DNA of 64,000 nt from Hyphomicrobiales bacterium (GCA_900469965.1 UBZP01000015.1:277806-341805); one strand, 5' to 3'; numbered from the stretch's first letter, positions 36,500-46,017 are shown. Translations and numbers: made by a program. The notes: generated from the sequence alone by a model not told the origin.

Positions 36500-37492
36500 C
36501 TATTTCTGGATGCAGGTGTCGGCGGTGTCCTTGGTGCATTCGTCGAGGCCGGTGAAGACCGGATCCTCGACCGCCTTGCCCGAGATCAGGTCGATCATCA
36601 CGGCCGGCGCCTTGTAGCCCATCTCGAACGGCCGCTGGCCGACGAGCGCGGTGACGAGGCCTTCCTTGGCGATCGCCACTTCCTCGCCGATCGTGTCGGC
36701 TGCGCCGATGACGAACTCGTTGCTGGCGATCTTCTCGGCCATCGGCTTGAACAGGTCGCGATAGGGCTGCGGGGCGCCGAACAGCGGCCAGCCGCCCATG
36801 ATGCCGAAGGCGTCGAGGTCGGGGTTGGCGGCGAGGATGTCGGTCATCGCCTGCACGCCCTTGGCGCCGTCGTCATTGGTGAAGACCGGGCAGCCGGCGA
36901 CTTCCGTCCAGCCGCCTTCGCCCTTCAGTTCGGCAAGCCCCTTCTGGCCGGTCAGCGCGTCGCGCATGCCCTGCGCTCTCCGCAGGATGTTGTCGGCGCC
37001 GGGGTTGCCCTCGATCGTGCAGATCTTGCCGCCGTTCGGCTTGCCCTTCTTGATGTATTCGCCGATCCGGTAGCCCATCAGGTAGTTGTCGGTGCCGAGA
37101 TAGGTCTTGCGAAGCGCCGAATCCTCGGCGGCAAGGTCGGCGTCAAGCGTCATGACGGGAACGCTCGGATTGGCGGTCTTGATCGTCTGGGCGATCAGCT
37201 TGGCATTCGACGGGGAGATCGCGATCGCGACGGTGCTCGCCTTGCCGAGCATGTCCTGGACGATCTGCGCCTCGCCGGCCTCGTCGGAGGTCGACGCGGG
37301 CCCGGTGTAGAAGCACTCGTATTCGGAGCTGGCATTCTCCTTGTTCCACTTCTGGCAACCCTGGTTGATCGCCTCGAAGAACGGATTGTCGAGCCCCTTC
37401 ACGACAATCACGAGCTGCTTCTTCTCCTGTGCCCCGGCTTGACTGGCTGCGAGGGCCAGCGCCGCGACTGCAAGCAACAATGCTTTCCTCAT
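36500..37492 (-). CDS. CUT2-family sugar ABC transporter substrate-binding protein
   Basis: A 330-residue periplasmic protein of the ribose/xylose (Peripla_BP_4) type. Signal peptide MRKALLLAVAALALAASQAGA. The mature start QLVIVVKGLDNPFFEAINQGCQKW is typical, as are AIAISPSNAKLIAQTIKTAN, VMTLDADLAAEDS and GNPGADNILRRAQGMRDAL. The C-terminus has a pair of cysteines (DECTKDTADTCIQ) that may form a disulphide. Its ATPase and permease partners are encoded in the divergent operon at 38765-40543. Second gene of the minus-strand group. Confidence 0.9.
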   Translation of the reverse strand: MRKALLLAVAALALAASQAGAQEKKQLVIVVKGLDNPFFEAINQGCQKWNKENASSEYECFYTGPASTSDEAGEAQIVQDMLGKASTVAIAISPSNAKLIAQTIKTANPSVPVMTLDADLAAEDSALRKTYLGTDNYLMGYRIGEYIKKGKPNGGKICTIEGNPGADNILRRAQGMRDALTGQKGLAELKGEGGWTEVAGCPVFTNDDGAKGVQAMTDILAANPDLDAFGIMGGWPLFGAPQPYRDLFKPMAEKIASNEFVIGAADTIGEEVAIAKEGLVTALVGQRPFEMGYKAPAVMIDLISGKAVEDPVFTGLDECTKDTADTCIQK

Positions 37493-37541
37493 CTGTTTTC
37501 CTCCCGTTGAACAGAGCGGGCGTGTCGCGCCCGCCAGGCGA

Positions 37542-38522
37542 TCAACCCGGGTACCAGACGATGCGAGGGTCGTTCATCGAGCGCTCGTACTGCCAGGCCG
37601 AGTCAATGAGCATTTCGAGATCGTAGCGCGGGCGCCAGTCCAGCAGGGACTTCGCCTTGCTGTTGTCCATCCAGTTGGAGTGGTAGGCGCTCGGTATGTC
37701 GACATGGGCAAGGCCGCGCGTGCGGGCGAGATAGGCCACCACCTCGCCGTAGTCGACCGGCCGGTCCATGCAGATGTTGAAGAGTTCGCCAGAGGTCTGC
37801 GGATTGTCGATCGCAGCCAGCATGGCCGCGGCCAGATCCTCCACGTGGACGAAGTTGCGCTTCAGCGGGCGGCCGTCCGCATCGCGCAGGAGCGGCACCG
37901 TGCCGTCGCGGGCGTAGCGTTCCGCATCGGCCGGCGGCACCAGGGTCTTCCAGTCCGGGCCGCCGAAATTGTCGTCGCCGAAGGAGAGGGAGTATCGGAA
38001 ATCGTCCTTCGCCATGATCCAGGGCGCGCGCAGGCAGCAGGCGTTGATGCCGTACTGGATGACGAACTGCTGCAGCATCACCTCTTCCAGCACCTTGGAA
38101 AGCGCGTAGCAGCCGGGATAGGCCTGGTGCGGCGTCTGCTCGGTGATCGGATCGTCGTGGCGGTAGAAGTAGTGGCCGACGGCGGCGTCGCCGCCGATCA
38201 GGATGAACTGTCGTGCGGTGGGGCTGGTGCGGAAGGCCTCGAGCAGCCAGAACAGGCCGCGGACGGTGACATCCATCACGTCCTCTGGCGTTTCCTTGCA
38301 GGTGGCGAGGTGCACGACATGGGTGACGCCGTCCATCGCCGCCGCAACCGTCCCGCGATCGGCGATCGAGCCGCGCACGACGGCGAGGCGTTCGGTTTCT
38401 TCAAGCAAACGGTTATGGCAGAGCGCGCGGATGCGCGCTTCTGAAAAACGCGGCGCGTCGAGCAGGTCCGCGATGAATTGCTGCCCGACCTTGCCCGTGG
38501 GACCGGTCACAAGGATCAGCAT
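37542..38522 (-). CDS. NAD-dependent epimerase/dehydratase (extended SDR)
   Basis: A 326-residue SDR protein starting MLILVTGPTGKVGQQFIADL; nucleotide motif TGPTGKVG and catalytic YALSK in AYPGCYALSKVLEE. It is distinct in sequence from the other SDR gene of the locus. First gene of the minus-strand group; start at 38522 is supported by GGAGGAG directly upstream, while the in-frame GTG at 38534 lies within that site. Probably a sugar dehydrogenase or epimerase acting on the transported compound. The exact reaction cannot be read from sequence. Confidence 0.85.
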   Translation of the reverse strand: MLILVTGPTGKVGQQFIADLLDAPRFSEARIRALCHNRLLEETERLAVVRGSIADRGTVAAAMDGVTHVVHLATCKETPEDVMDVTVRGLFWLLEAFRTSPTARQFILIGGDAAVGHYFYRHDDPITEQTPHQAYPGCYALSKVLEEVMLQQFVIQYGINACCLRAPWIMAKDDFRYSLSFGDDNFGGPDWKTLVPPADAERYARDGTVPLLRDADGRPLKRNFVHVEDLAAAMLAAIDNPQTSGELFNICMDRPVDYGEVVAYLARTRGLAHVDIPSAYHSNWMDNSKAKSLLDWRPRYDLEMLIDSAWQYERSMNDPRIVWYPG

Positions 38523-38560
38523 GCTCTCCTCCACCTACAGCTAATATCCGCTGGCTTCAG

Positions 38561-38589
38561 GCGTCAACTCGTATTTGTCATACTATAAT
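38561..38589 (+). promoter_or_regulatory. Divergent promoter region with FadR/GntR-type operator
   Basis: The plus strand has a perfect -10 hexamer TATAAT at 38584-38589. Overlapping it, TTGTCATACTA at 38575-38585 matches the FadR-subfamily GntR operator pattern TNGTNNNACNA exactly. On the minus strand a TTGACG hexamer faces the SDR gene. One regulator bound here could control both divergent transcripts. No gntR gene is in this locus. Confidence 0.5.
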
Positions 38590-38764
38590 AAATTCCGCGG
38601 CAGCGGATGCTGCGCGACGTACGTCATTGACGGTTTTGCCAGCGTTTGCGTAAATATGCCGATCGCTTCCGGGGAGGAACACAGGAAGCGAAATCGTCGG
38701 CCCGTCCGGAGCGCCATGCCGCCGGACGGCCTGCGAGCCGTCGTTTCCGGGAGGAAGTCCGCTG

Positions 38765-39505
<741 letters not shown>

Positions 39506-39544
39506 TGAACCATTGTGCCGCAGGCAGAGGAAACGAGGTCGAGG

Positions 39545-40543
39545 ATGGCCGTTACGCTTGATCAGACCATCGAGCAGAAGCAGAAGACCCTGTGGGCGTC
39601 CATCCTCGGCCACCAGACGTTCTGGGTGCTGGTCGCGGTCATTCTCGCCTGCATCTTCCTTTCCTTCGCCACCGATGCCTTCGCGACGTCGCGGAACCTC
39701 TACAACATCACCCGCAACGTCACCTTCGTCGCCATCATCGCGCTCGGCATGACGCTGGTGATCATCACCGGCGGGATCGATCTGTCGGTCGGCTCGGTGC
39801 TGTGTTTGTGCAGCATGATCCTCGCCGTCGTGATGAATGCGGGCTACAGCATCGAGGTCGGAATTGCGGCATCGATCGCAACGGCGCTCGTCATCGGCGC
39901 GTTCAACGGCGTGCTGATCGCCTATATCGGCTTTCCACCCTTTGTGGTGACGCTCGGCATGCTGTCGGTGGCGCGCAGCCTTGCGATGGTGGCCTCGAAC
40001 AACACCGTCGTCTTCCAGTTCGGCCCCGACCACGACAAGCTGCTGGCGCTCGGCGGCGGCGCCTGGCTGTTCGGCATCGCCAATCCGGTGCTCTACATGA
40101 TCGTGCTGGCGCTTCTGACCGGCTTCGTGCTGCGCTGGACGCGGTTCGGGCGCTACCTGTTCGCCATCGGCGGAAACGAGCACGCCGCGACCCTGACGGG
40201 CGTACCGGTCAAGAGGATCAAGGTGATCGTCTACATGATCTCGGCGCTGTCGGCAGGCGTCGCCGGCATCATCCAGACCGGCTGGCTCGGCGCGGTCACC
40301 ACCAATATCGGCGCGGGGATGGAGCTGCAGGTGATCGCGGCGGCGGTCATCGGCGGGGCGAACCTTGCGGGCGGGGTGGGGACGGCGTTCGGCGCGCTGG
40401 TCGGGGCCGCCCTGATCGAGGTGATCCGCAACAGCCTCGGCCTGCTCGGCATCAATGCCTTCTGGCAGGGCACCTTCATCGGCGGCGCCACCATCCTCGC
40501 CGTCCTGTTCGACCGGATCCGCAATTTCCGCCAAAGCGAGTAG
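39545..40543 (+). CDS. CUT2-family sugar ABC transporter permease (FrcC/RbsC type)
   Basis: A 332-residue membrane protein with about nine hydrophobic segments. MTLVIITGGIDLSVGSVLCLCSM is the RbsC-family hallmark. RTRFGRYLFAIGGNEHAATLTGVPV-like text and AAAVIGGANLAGGVGTAFGALVGA are typical too. Start taken at ATG 39545 because GAGG lies six bases ahead; the frame is open to GTG 39515. Forms the pore for the binding protein encoded divergently at 36500-37492. Confidence 0.92.
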   Translation: MAVTLDQTIEQKQKTLWASILGHQTFWVLVAVILACIFLSFATDAFATSRNLYNITRNVTFVAIIALGMTLVIITGGIDLSVGSVLCLCSMILAVVMNAGYSIEVGIAASIATALVIGAFNGVLIAYIGFPPFVVTLGMLSVARSLAMVASNNTVVFQFGPDHDKLLALGGGAWLFGIANPVLYMIVLALLTGFVLRWTRFGRYLFAIGGNEHAATLTGVPVKRIKVIVYMISALSAGVAGIIQTGWLGAVTTNIGAGMELQVIAAAVIGGANLAGGVGTAFGALVGAALIEVIRNSLGLLGINAFWQGTFIGGATILAVLFDRIRNFRQSE

Positions 40544-40613
40544 GCCCTGCGGGTTCACCGGCCCTGGACTGCCCGATCCGCGTCCTGCAGCCGCCCCGGT
40601 AAGCGGCAATCGG

Positions 40614-41261
40614 TCAGCCCTGCGGATCCCTGAGATAGCTGATGACCGCGTCGGCGATCATGCCCTTGTGCCGCGCCATCGTCTGCGGTTCGGAGAGATC
40701 GCGGCGGAAGATCGTGCCGAAGGTGTAGCGGTTGGAGACGCGGAAGAAGCAGAAGGCGCTGATCAGCATGTGCACGTCGATCGCGTCGGCCTTCCTTCGA
40801 AAAACTCCCTTGGCATAGCCCCGCTCCAGGATGCCGGCGATCGTCTCGATGACGGAGACGTTCAGGTCGCGGATCGCCTCGGAGCGCAGCATGTGCGCGG
40901 CATGGTGGATGTTCTCGATGCTGACGAGCCGGACAAAGTCCGGATTGGCCTCGTCGTGCTCGAAGGTGGTGGAGATCAGCGTCCTGAGCGCTTCCTCCGG
41001 CTCCAGGTTCGACAGGCGCAGGTCGGCCTCGAGCGTGCGGATCTTGCGGTAGGAGCGCTCGAGCACCGAGAGGTACAGGCCCTCCTTACTGCCGAAATAA
41101 TAGTAGATCATGCGCTTGGAGGTGCGGGTGCGCTCGGCGATGGCATCGACCCGTGCTCCCGCCAGGCCGTGGGTGGCGAATTCTTCGGTGGCGACGATCA
41201 GGATGTCTTCCTGCGTTCGCTGCGGATCGTTTTTCCTGCCGTTCTCGGATCGCGGAGCCAT
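40614..41261 (-). CDS. TetR/AcrR-family transcriptional regulator
   Basis: A 215-residue repressor-type protein. N-terminal DNA-binding domain: TQEDILIVATEEFATHGLAGARVDAIAERTRTSKRMIYYYFGSKEGLY. The C-terminal helical domain contains IENIHHAAHMLRSEAIRDLN. Divergent from the TRAP operon that begins at 41532; a palindrome in the promoter of that operon is its likely operator. It therefore probably represses uptake of the TRAP substrate until inducer binds. Ends 70 bp from the convergent permease gene. Confidence 0.9.
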   Translation of the reverse strand: MAPRSENGRKNDPQRTQEDILIVATEEFATHGLAGARVDAIAERTRTSKRMIYYYFGSKEGLYLSVLERSYRKIRTLEADLRLSNLEPEEALRTLISTTFEHDEANPDFVRLVSIENIHHAAHMLRSEAIRDLNVSVIETIAGILERGYAKGVFRRKADAIDVHMLISAFCFFRVSNRYTFGTIFRRDLSEPQTMARHKGMIADAVISYLRDPQG

Positions 41262-41531
41262 TTCGCCTTCGTTCCCCCAGTGTCTTGTTCGGGAAGGCTT
41301 TTTTCGCCGTTCCCTTCCGCCCGGACGAGACTCTCTTCCCGATCCTTCCCCAATTTCTATTGAGCCTGACGCGTCGTTTCAAGACTTCCCGCTTGACTTC
41401 CGAACTAGTTCGTACATTTTTGACAAAGCGCATGAACGGTTGGAGGAGCGGCCGGCGCGGGTGCATTCTCGGGAGCGTCGCGGACTTTGGTTCGGTGACG
41501 GTCACGAAAAGCGATACGCCTGGGAGGAATC
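41262..41531. other. Divergent promoter region between TetR and TRAP operons
   Basis: 270 bp, A/T-richer around 41330-41430. Holds the promoter/operator at 41393-41420 and the ribosome sites of both flanking genes (GGGAGGAATC ahead of 41532). Confidence 0.5.
41393..41420 (+). promoter_or_regulatory. TRAP operon promoter with palindromic TetR operator in the spacer
   Basis: TTGACT (41393-41398) and CATTTT (41415-41420) are spaced 16 bases. The perfect 12-bp palindrome CGAACTAGTTCG (41401-41412) lies between them, and a repressor bound there would exclude RNA polymerase. The TetR gene directly upstream and divergent is the natural partner. Confidence 0.65.
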
Positions 41532-42092
41532 ATGGCCAAGACAATCGAATTCTGTTTTTTCCTGCTGAAGGCGGCGATCGCGCTTCTGCTATTGACGATG
41601 GTCGTCCTCGTCTTCGGCAATGTGGTGCTGCGCTACGCCTTCAACACCGGCATCACCTTCTCCGAAGAGCTTTCGCGCATGTGCTTCGTGTGGCTGACGT
41701 TCCTCGGCGCGGTCGTGGCGATGCGCGAGCATGCCCATCTCGGCATGGATGCGCTGCTCGCACGGCTGCCGCAGGCGACCGCCAGGCTCGCGGCGCTGAT
41801 CGGGCAGGCGCTGGTGCTGTGGGCGACCTGGCTGATGATCAGCGGCAGCTTGACGCAGACGCTGATCAACTGGCACGTCTCCGCACCCGCCACCGGCATC
41901 TCCATGGGCCTCTTCTACGGTGCGGGCCTCGCATTCGGTATCCCGGCCGCGCTGATCGTGCTCTGGGACATGTTCGCGATCGTCACCGGGCGGCTGGACG
42001 TGCAGGCCGGCGGCCTGGTCCACGAGAGCGAGGACGAGGTGCATGCCGCCCACGCGGCGCCCGAACTCTCCAACCCCGTGATGAAGCACTGA
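41532..42092 (+). CDS. TRAP transporter small permease (DctQ/SiaQ type)
   Basis: A 186-residue membrane protein with four hydrophobic helices. FGNVVLRYAFNTGITFSEELSRMCFVWLTFLGA is the conserved TRAP Q-subunit core. The C-terminal tail is soluble and His/Glu-rich. It binds the large M subunit to form the membrane complex. First gene of the operon; start after GGGAGGAATC. Confidence 0.92.
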   Translation: MAKTIEFCFFLLKAAIALLLLTMVVLVFGNVVLRYAFNTGITFSEELSRMCFVWLTFLGAVVAMREHAHLGMDALLARLPQATARLAALIGQALVLWATWLMISGSLTQTLINWHVSAPATGISMGLFYGAGLAFGIPAALIVLWDMFAIVTGRLDVQAGGLVHESEDEVHAAHAAPELSNPVMKH

Positions 42093-42102
42093 GGAGGGCG
42101 CG

Positions 42103-43383
42103 ATGACTGTAACGATCTTTCTCGGTGCCCTTCTCGGACCCATGGCGCTCGGCGTTCCGATCGCCTTCGCCCTGATCATCAGCGGCGTTGCGCTGATGAT
42201 GTATCTCGGCCTGTTCGACGCGCAGATCGTCGCGCAGAACGTGCTGAACGGCGCGGACAGCTTCCCGCTGATGGCCGTGCCCTTCTTCATGCTGGCCGGC
42301 GAGGTGATGAATGTCGGCGGCCTGTCGCGCCGGATCGTCAACCTGGCGATGGTCATGGTCGGCCATATCCGCGGCGGCCTCGGCTTCGTCGCGATCTTCG
42401 CCGCCTGCGTCATGGCGAGCCTGTCGGGTTCGGCCGTGGCGGACGCGGCCGCGCTCGGGGCGCTGCTTCTGCCGATGATGATGAAGTCCGGCCACGACCC
42501 GGCGCGCGCCGGCGGCCTGCTGGCCTCCGCCTCGATCATCGCGCCGATCATTCCGCCGTCGATCGGCTTCATCCTCTACGGTGTCGTCGGCGGCGTCTCG
42601 ATCACCAAGCTCTTCCTCGCCGGCATCTTTCCGGGCCTCCTGATCGCGGCGTCGCTCTGCATCACCTGGCTGCTCGTGTCGCGCAAGGAGCAGTTCCAGC
42701 TGCCGCCGCGGCAGAGTGCTGCGGTCCGCTGGAAGGCCTTCGTCGAGAGCATCTGGGCGCTGCTCCTGCCGCTGATCATCATCGTCGGGCTGAAATTCGG
42801 TGTCTTCACGCCGACCGAAGCCGGGGTCGTGGCCGCCGTCTATTCGCTGTTCGTGTCGATGGTGATCTATCGCGAACTGCCGCCGTCGAAGCTCTTCGAG
42901 GTCTTCGTGTCGGCCGCCAAGATCACCGCGGTCGTGATGTTCCTCGTCGCCTGTGCGGCGGTCTCGGCCTGGCTGATCACGGTTGCGGACGTTCCCGGCG
43001 AGCTTGCCGGCCTGCTCGAGCCGCTGATGGACAACCAGACGCTGCTGCTGTTCGCCATCATGGTGCTGGTGGTCGCCGTCGGCACCGCCATGGACATGAC
43101 GCCGACCATCCTGATCATGACGCCGGTGCTGATGCCGATCGTCAAGCAGGCGGGCATCGACCCGGTCTATTTCGGCGTTCTCTTCATCATCAACAACGCG
43201 ATCGGGCTGATCACCCCGCCGGTCGGCACCGTGCTCAACGTCATCTGCGGCGTGTCGAAGCTGAGGATGGAACAGCTGATGAAGGGTGTCATGCCCTTCC
43301 TGATCGCCGAACTCATCGTCCTTTTCCTGCTCGTCCTGTTCCCGCAGCTGGTCACTGTGCCGGCTGCGTGGTTCGGCCGCTAG
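42103..43383 (+). CDS. TRAP transporter large permease (DctM/SiaM type)
   Basis: A 426-residue multi-helix protein, the Na+-driven transport subunit. Markers: LGVPIAFALIISGVALM, MAVPFFMLAGEVMNVGGLSRRIVNLA, a SGSAVADAAALGALLLPMM motif and IAPIIPPSIGFILYG. GLITPPVGTVLNVICG near the end is also conserved. Follows the Q subunit by 10 bp with GAGGAGGGCGCG as ribosome site. Ends 75 bp ahead of the binding-protein gene. Confidence 0.94.
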   Translation: MTVTIFLGALLGPMALGVPIAFALIISGVALMMYLGLFDAQIVAQNVLNGADSFPLMAVPFFMLAGEVMNVGGLSRRIVNLAMVMVGHIRGGLGFVAIFAACVMASLSGSAVADAAALGALLLPMMMKSGHDPARAGGLLASASIIAPIIPPSIGFILYGVVGGVSITKLFLAGIFPGLLIAASLCITWLLVSRKEQFQLPPRQSAAVRWKAFVESIWALLLPLIIIVGLKFGVFTPTEAGVVAAVYSLFVSMVIYRELPPSKLFEVFVSAAKITAVVMFLVACAAVSAWLITVADVPGELAGLLEPLMDNQTLLLFAIMVLVVAVGTAMDMTPTILIMTPVLMPIVKQAGIDPVYFGVLFIINNAIGLITPPVGTVLNVICGVSKLRMEQLMKGVMPFLIAELIVLFLLVLFPQLVTVPAAWFGR

Positions 43384-43458
43384 GGAATGGTCGCGTCCGT
43401 CGCAAACGGACATTCAACCGGCACCAGCGGGGCGCTGGGCCATACATGGGAGGAAAGC

Positions 43459-44475
43459 ATGTTCAACAGGTTGATGAAAGTCGCGCTCGGGGTTGCCTTG
43501 CCGATCGCGATCCTTGCCGGTTCGCCGGCGGCAGCCGAGATCCGCGAGCACCAGCTGAAGTTCGCCTCGGCCAACAACAAGGGGCATCCGCAGGTCACCG
43601 GCATGGAGAAGTTCGCCGAGCTGATCAGCGAGAAGAGCGGCGGCAAGATCGAGGTCAAGCTGTTCCCCGGCGGCGTGCTCGGCGGTGACGTCCAGACCGT
43701 GTCGGCGCTGCAGGGCGGCGTGATCGAGATGACGGTGCTGAACGCGGGCATCCTGGCCAGCAACGTCAAGCAGTTCGGCGCGGTCGACCTGCCGTTCCTG
43801 TTCGACAGCGGCGAGGAAGCCGACAAGGTGATGGACGGCGCCTTCGGCACGAGCCTGATGGAGCTTCTGCCCGATACCGGCCTCGTCGGCCTCGGTTACT
43901 GGGAGCTGGGCTTCCGCAACCTCACCAACAACCGCCATGCCGTGACCAAGCTGGAGGACATCAAGGGCCTGAAGATCCGTACGATCCAGTCGCCGATCCC
44001 GATCGAGCTGTTCAACGCGCTCGGCGCCAACGCCGTGCCGCTGCCCTATACCGAGCTCTACACCGCGCTGGAGACCGGGACGGTGGACGGCCAGGAGAAC
44101 CCGGCCGCCAACATCCTCAATGCCAAGTTCTATGAAGTGCAGAAATTCATGACGGTGACGCGGCATCAGTACAATCCGCAGATCGTGCTCATCAGCAAGA
44201 AGTTCTGGGACGGGCTGAACGACGAGGAGAAGGCGGTGTTCCAGGCGGCTGCGGCGGAGGCGCGCGACTACCAGCGCAAGGTCTCGCGCGAGTTCGACGC
44301 GAAGGCCATCGCCGATATCAAGGCCACCGGCATGCAGGTCGACGAGCTGTCGCCGGAGGAGACGCAGAAGCTGCGCGACGCGGTGAAGCCGCTGATCGAC
44401 AAGTTCAGCGCCGAGATCGGTCCCGACACCGTCGCCGCACTGTTCAAGGAACTGCAAACCGTTCGCGGCAACTGA
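43459..44475 (+). CDS. TRAP transporter substrate-binding protein (DctP type)
   Basis: A 338-residue periplasmic protein with signal peptide MFNRLMKVALGVALPIAILA and cleavage near AAA/EIR. The TRAP P fold shows in LKFASANNKGHPQVTGMEKFAELISEKSGGKIEVKLFPGGVLGG, GLGYWELGFRNLTNNRHAVTKLEDIKGLKIRT and VDGQENPAANIL. The conserved Arg in LKIRTIQSP binds a ligand carboxylate, so an organic acid is expected. With the neighbouring quinate/shikimate-type dehydrogenase, a cyclic hydroxy acid is a candidate (inference). Start after GGGAGGAAAGC. Followed by a terminator-like hairpin. Confidence 0.93.
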   Translation: MFNRLMKVALGVALPIAILAGSPAAAEIREHQLKFASANNKGHPQVTGMEKFAELISEKSGGKIEVKLFPGGVLGGDVQTVSALQGGVIEMTVLNAGILASNVKQFGAVDLPFLFDSGEEADKVMDGAFGTSLMELLPDTGLVGLGYWELGFRNLTNNRHAVTKLEDIKGLKIRTIQSPIPIELFNALGANAVPLPYTELYTALETGTVDGQENPAANILNAKFYEVQKFMTVTRHQYNPQIVLISKKFWDGLNDEEKAVFQAAAAEARDYQRKVSREFDAKAIADIKATGMQVDELSPEETQKLRDAVKPLIDKFSAEIGPDTVAALFKELQTVRGN

Positions 44476-44482
44476 GGCCGCT

Positions 44483-44522
44483 GCCGGCCCGAAGGCGGAC
44501 CGCGGGCCGGCTCCCTTTTTTT
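44483..44522 (+). terminator. Terminator-like hairpin inside the TRAP-dehydrogenase operon
   Basis: GCCGGCCCG pairs perfectly with CGGGCCGGC (9 bp, 11-base loop), followed by TCCC and seven T (44516-44522). It lies eight bases after the binding-protein stop and 17 bases before the dehydrogenase gene. It should lower, or separate, expression of the last gene. Confidence 0.8.
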
Positions 44523-44538
44523 CGACGAAGGCATCCCA

Positions 44539-45399
44539 ATGGCCGAAACACTGCTGAAACCGATCAGGGCGGGCCTGATAGGCGCCGGGATCCAGGCGTC
44601 GCTGACGCCTGCGATGCACATGCGGGAAGGGGCCGCGCAGGGCCTTTCCTACGAGTACGAGCTGATCGACCTGAACGAGATCGGCGCCTCGAGCGCCGAC
44701 CTGCCGAAGCTGCTTGCCGATGCGGAGGCCCGCGGACTCTCGGGCCTCAACATCACCCACCCCTGCAAGCAGGCGGTGATCCCCTTTCTCGACGAATTGT
44801 CGGGCGAGGCGCGCGCCCTGCGCGCCGTCAACACGGTCGTGCTGAAGAACGGGCGACGCTTCGGCCACAACACCGACTGGTGGGGCTTTGCGGAGAGCTT
44901 CCGCCGCGGCCTGCCGGACGCCGATCTCGGTGCCGTCGTCCAGCTTGGAGCCGGCGGCGCCGGCGTCGCGACCGCCTATGCCATCCTTTCGATGGGCGCA
45001 CGTCGCCTGGCCGTGTTCGATCGCGAGCAGGAGCGGGCGGAGGAACTGGCCACCGCCATGGCGGCCCTCTTCCCCGCCGCCCGGATCGAGGCCGGCTCCG
45101 ATCTCGCGGCGGCGATGAAGGCTGCGAGCGGGCTGATGCATGCGACGCCCACCGGCATGGCGAAATATCCCGGCCTGCCGCTGGACGGCGCCCTGCTCGA
45201 ACCTCGGCACTGGGTTGCCGAGATCGTCTATTTTCCGCTGCAGACGGCGCTGCTGCAGGTGGCGCGGCAGCGTGGCTGCCGGACGCTCGACGGCGGCGGC
45301 ATGGCCGTCTTCCAGGCCGTCGGGGCGTTTCAGCTCTTCACCGGGCTGGAACCCAGCGCCGAACGGATGCTTGCGCATTTCCGGTCGATGACGTCCTGA
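44539..45399 (+). CDS. Shikimate dehydrogenase homologue, probably quinate/shikimate dehydrogenase (NAD type)
   Basis: A 286-residue enzyme of the AroE family. Catalytic Lys77 (NITHPCKQAV) and Asp113 (NTDWWGF) and the substrate Asn98 (AVNTV) are conserved; the nucleotide loop is GAGGAG (137-142). Two features differ from biosynthetic AroE. The substrate-contacting pair is Ser21-x-Thr23 (ASLTPAMH) rather than Ser-x-Ser, as in the catabolic quinate/shikimate dehydrogenase of Corynebacterium. And strand 2 ends VFDR (Asp161) where NADP enzymes carry an Arg/Thr pocket, pointing to NAD+. Placed last in a TRAP uptake operon, it likely starts catabolism of an imported cyclic hydroxy acid. Ribosome site GAAGG. 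Confidence 0.83.
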   Translation: MAETLLKPIRAGLIGAGIQASLTPAMHMREGAAQGLSYEYELIDLNEIGASSADLPKLLADAEARGLSGLNITHPCKQAVIPFLDELSGEARALRAVNTVVLKNGRRFGHNTDWWGFAESFRRGLPDADLGAVVQLGAGGAGVATAYAILSMGARRLAVFDREQERAEELATAMAALFPAARIEAGSDLAAAMKAASGLMHATPTGMAKYPGLPLDGALLEPRHWVAEIVYFPLQTALLQVARQRGCRTLDGGGMAVFQAVGAFQLFTGLEPSAERMLAHFRSMTS

Positions 45400-45426
45400 C
45401 GGTGCCGGTGCGACGGCGTCTCGCCG

Positions 45427-46017
45427 TCACGCCTGCCTGCCCACGACGCCCTCGAAGAGCCTTGCGAGGCGCTTGCGGAAGACGAATGCGAGCGCAAGCA
45501 GCGCGAGGCAGGGCAGAACGGCTGCCGCCGCGAGATGGTGCGGCAGCGGCAGGCGGCCGAGCAGCGCCTCGACGCCCTCGCCGAAGAAATAGCCGATCGC
45601 GGTGAACAGCGGTCCCCAGACGGCGGCGGCAACGGCGTTCAGAAGCATGAACTTCGCCGTCGGGATCTGCGTCGTGCCGATCGCGATCGGGCTGATCGTG
45701 CGCAGGCCGTAGATGAAGCGGAAGGCGAAGACGAAACCTGTCGGATGTCGTTCCAGCAGGTGCTGGACGGACGCCACGGCGGGCTTGGCCAGCATGCGGC
45801 CGATGAAGCGGTTCGAGCGCATGTGGCGGCCGGCGAAGAAGAAGATCTGGTCGGCAAGGAAGGATCCGAGCGTGGCGGCGAGGGCGACCGACCAGAACGA
45901 CAGCAGCGCGCGGTGGGCCAGCACGCCGCCGAGGATGACGGCCGTCTCGCCCTCGATGCCGGCGCCGAGAAAGACGGCCAGCGCGCCGTATCGTTCGATC
46001 AGGACTTCGATGGACAC
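45427..46017 (-). CDS. DedA-family membrane protein
   Basis: A 196-residue integral membrane protein. ERYGALAVFLGAGIEGETAVILGG, ADQIFFFAGRHMRSNRF and FRFIYGLRTISPIAIGTTQI are the conserved DedA blocks, including the F-x-R-x-x-P-G/R-type half helix. DedA proteins take part in lipid-carrier (undecaprenyl phosphate) or phospholipid scrambling and membrane homeostasis. Start GTG 46017 has GGAG nine bases ahead. It lies 51 bp downstream of the Ca2+/H+ antiporter start region, in opposite operon order (antiporter ends elsewhere), so it is probably a separate minus-strand unit or co-transcribed after the antiporter. Confidence 0.88.
   Translation of the reverse strand: MSIEVLIERYGALAVFLGAGIEGETAVILGGVLAHRALLSFWSVALAATLGSFLADQIFFFAGRHMRSNRFIGRMLAKPAVASVQHLLERHPTGFVFAFRFIYGLRTISPIAIGTTQIPTAKFMLLNAVAAAVWGPLFTAIGYFFGEGVEALLGRLPLPHHLAAAAVLPCLALLALAFVFRKRLARLFEGVVGRQA

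Noticed and set aside
44539-45399. Housekeeping aroE of the shikimate pathway
   Set aside because: The Ser-x-Thr motif, NAD-type pocket and TRAP operon context favour a catabolic paralogue, though this is not proven.
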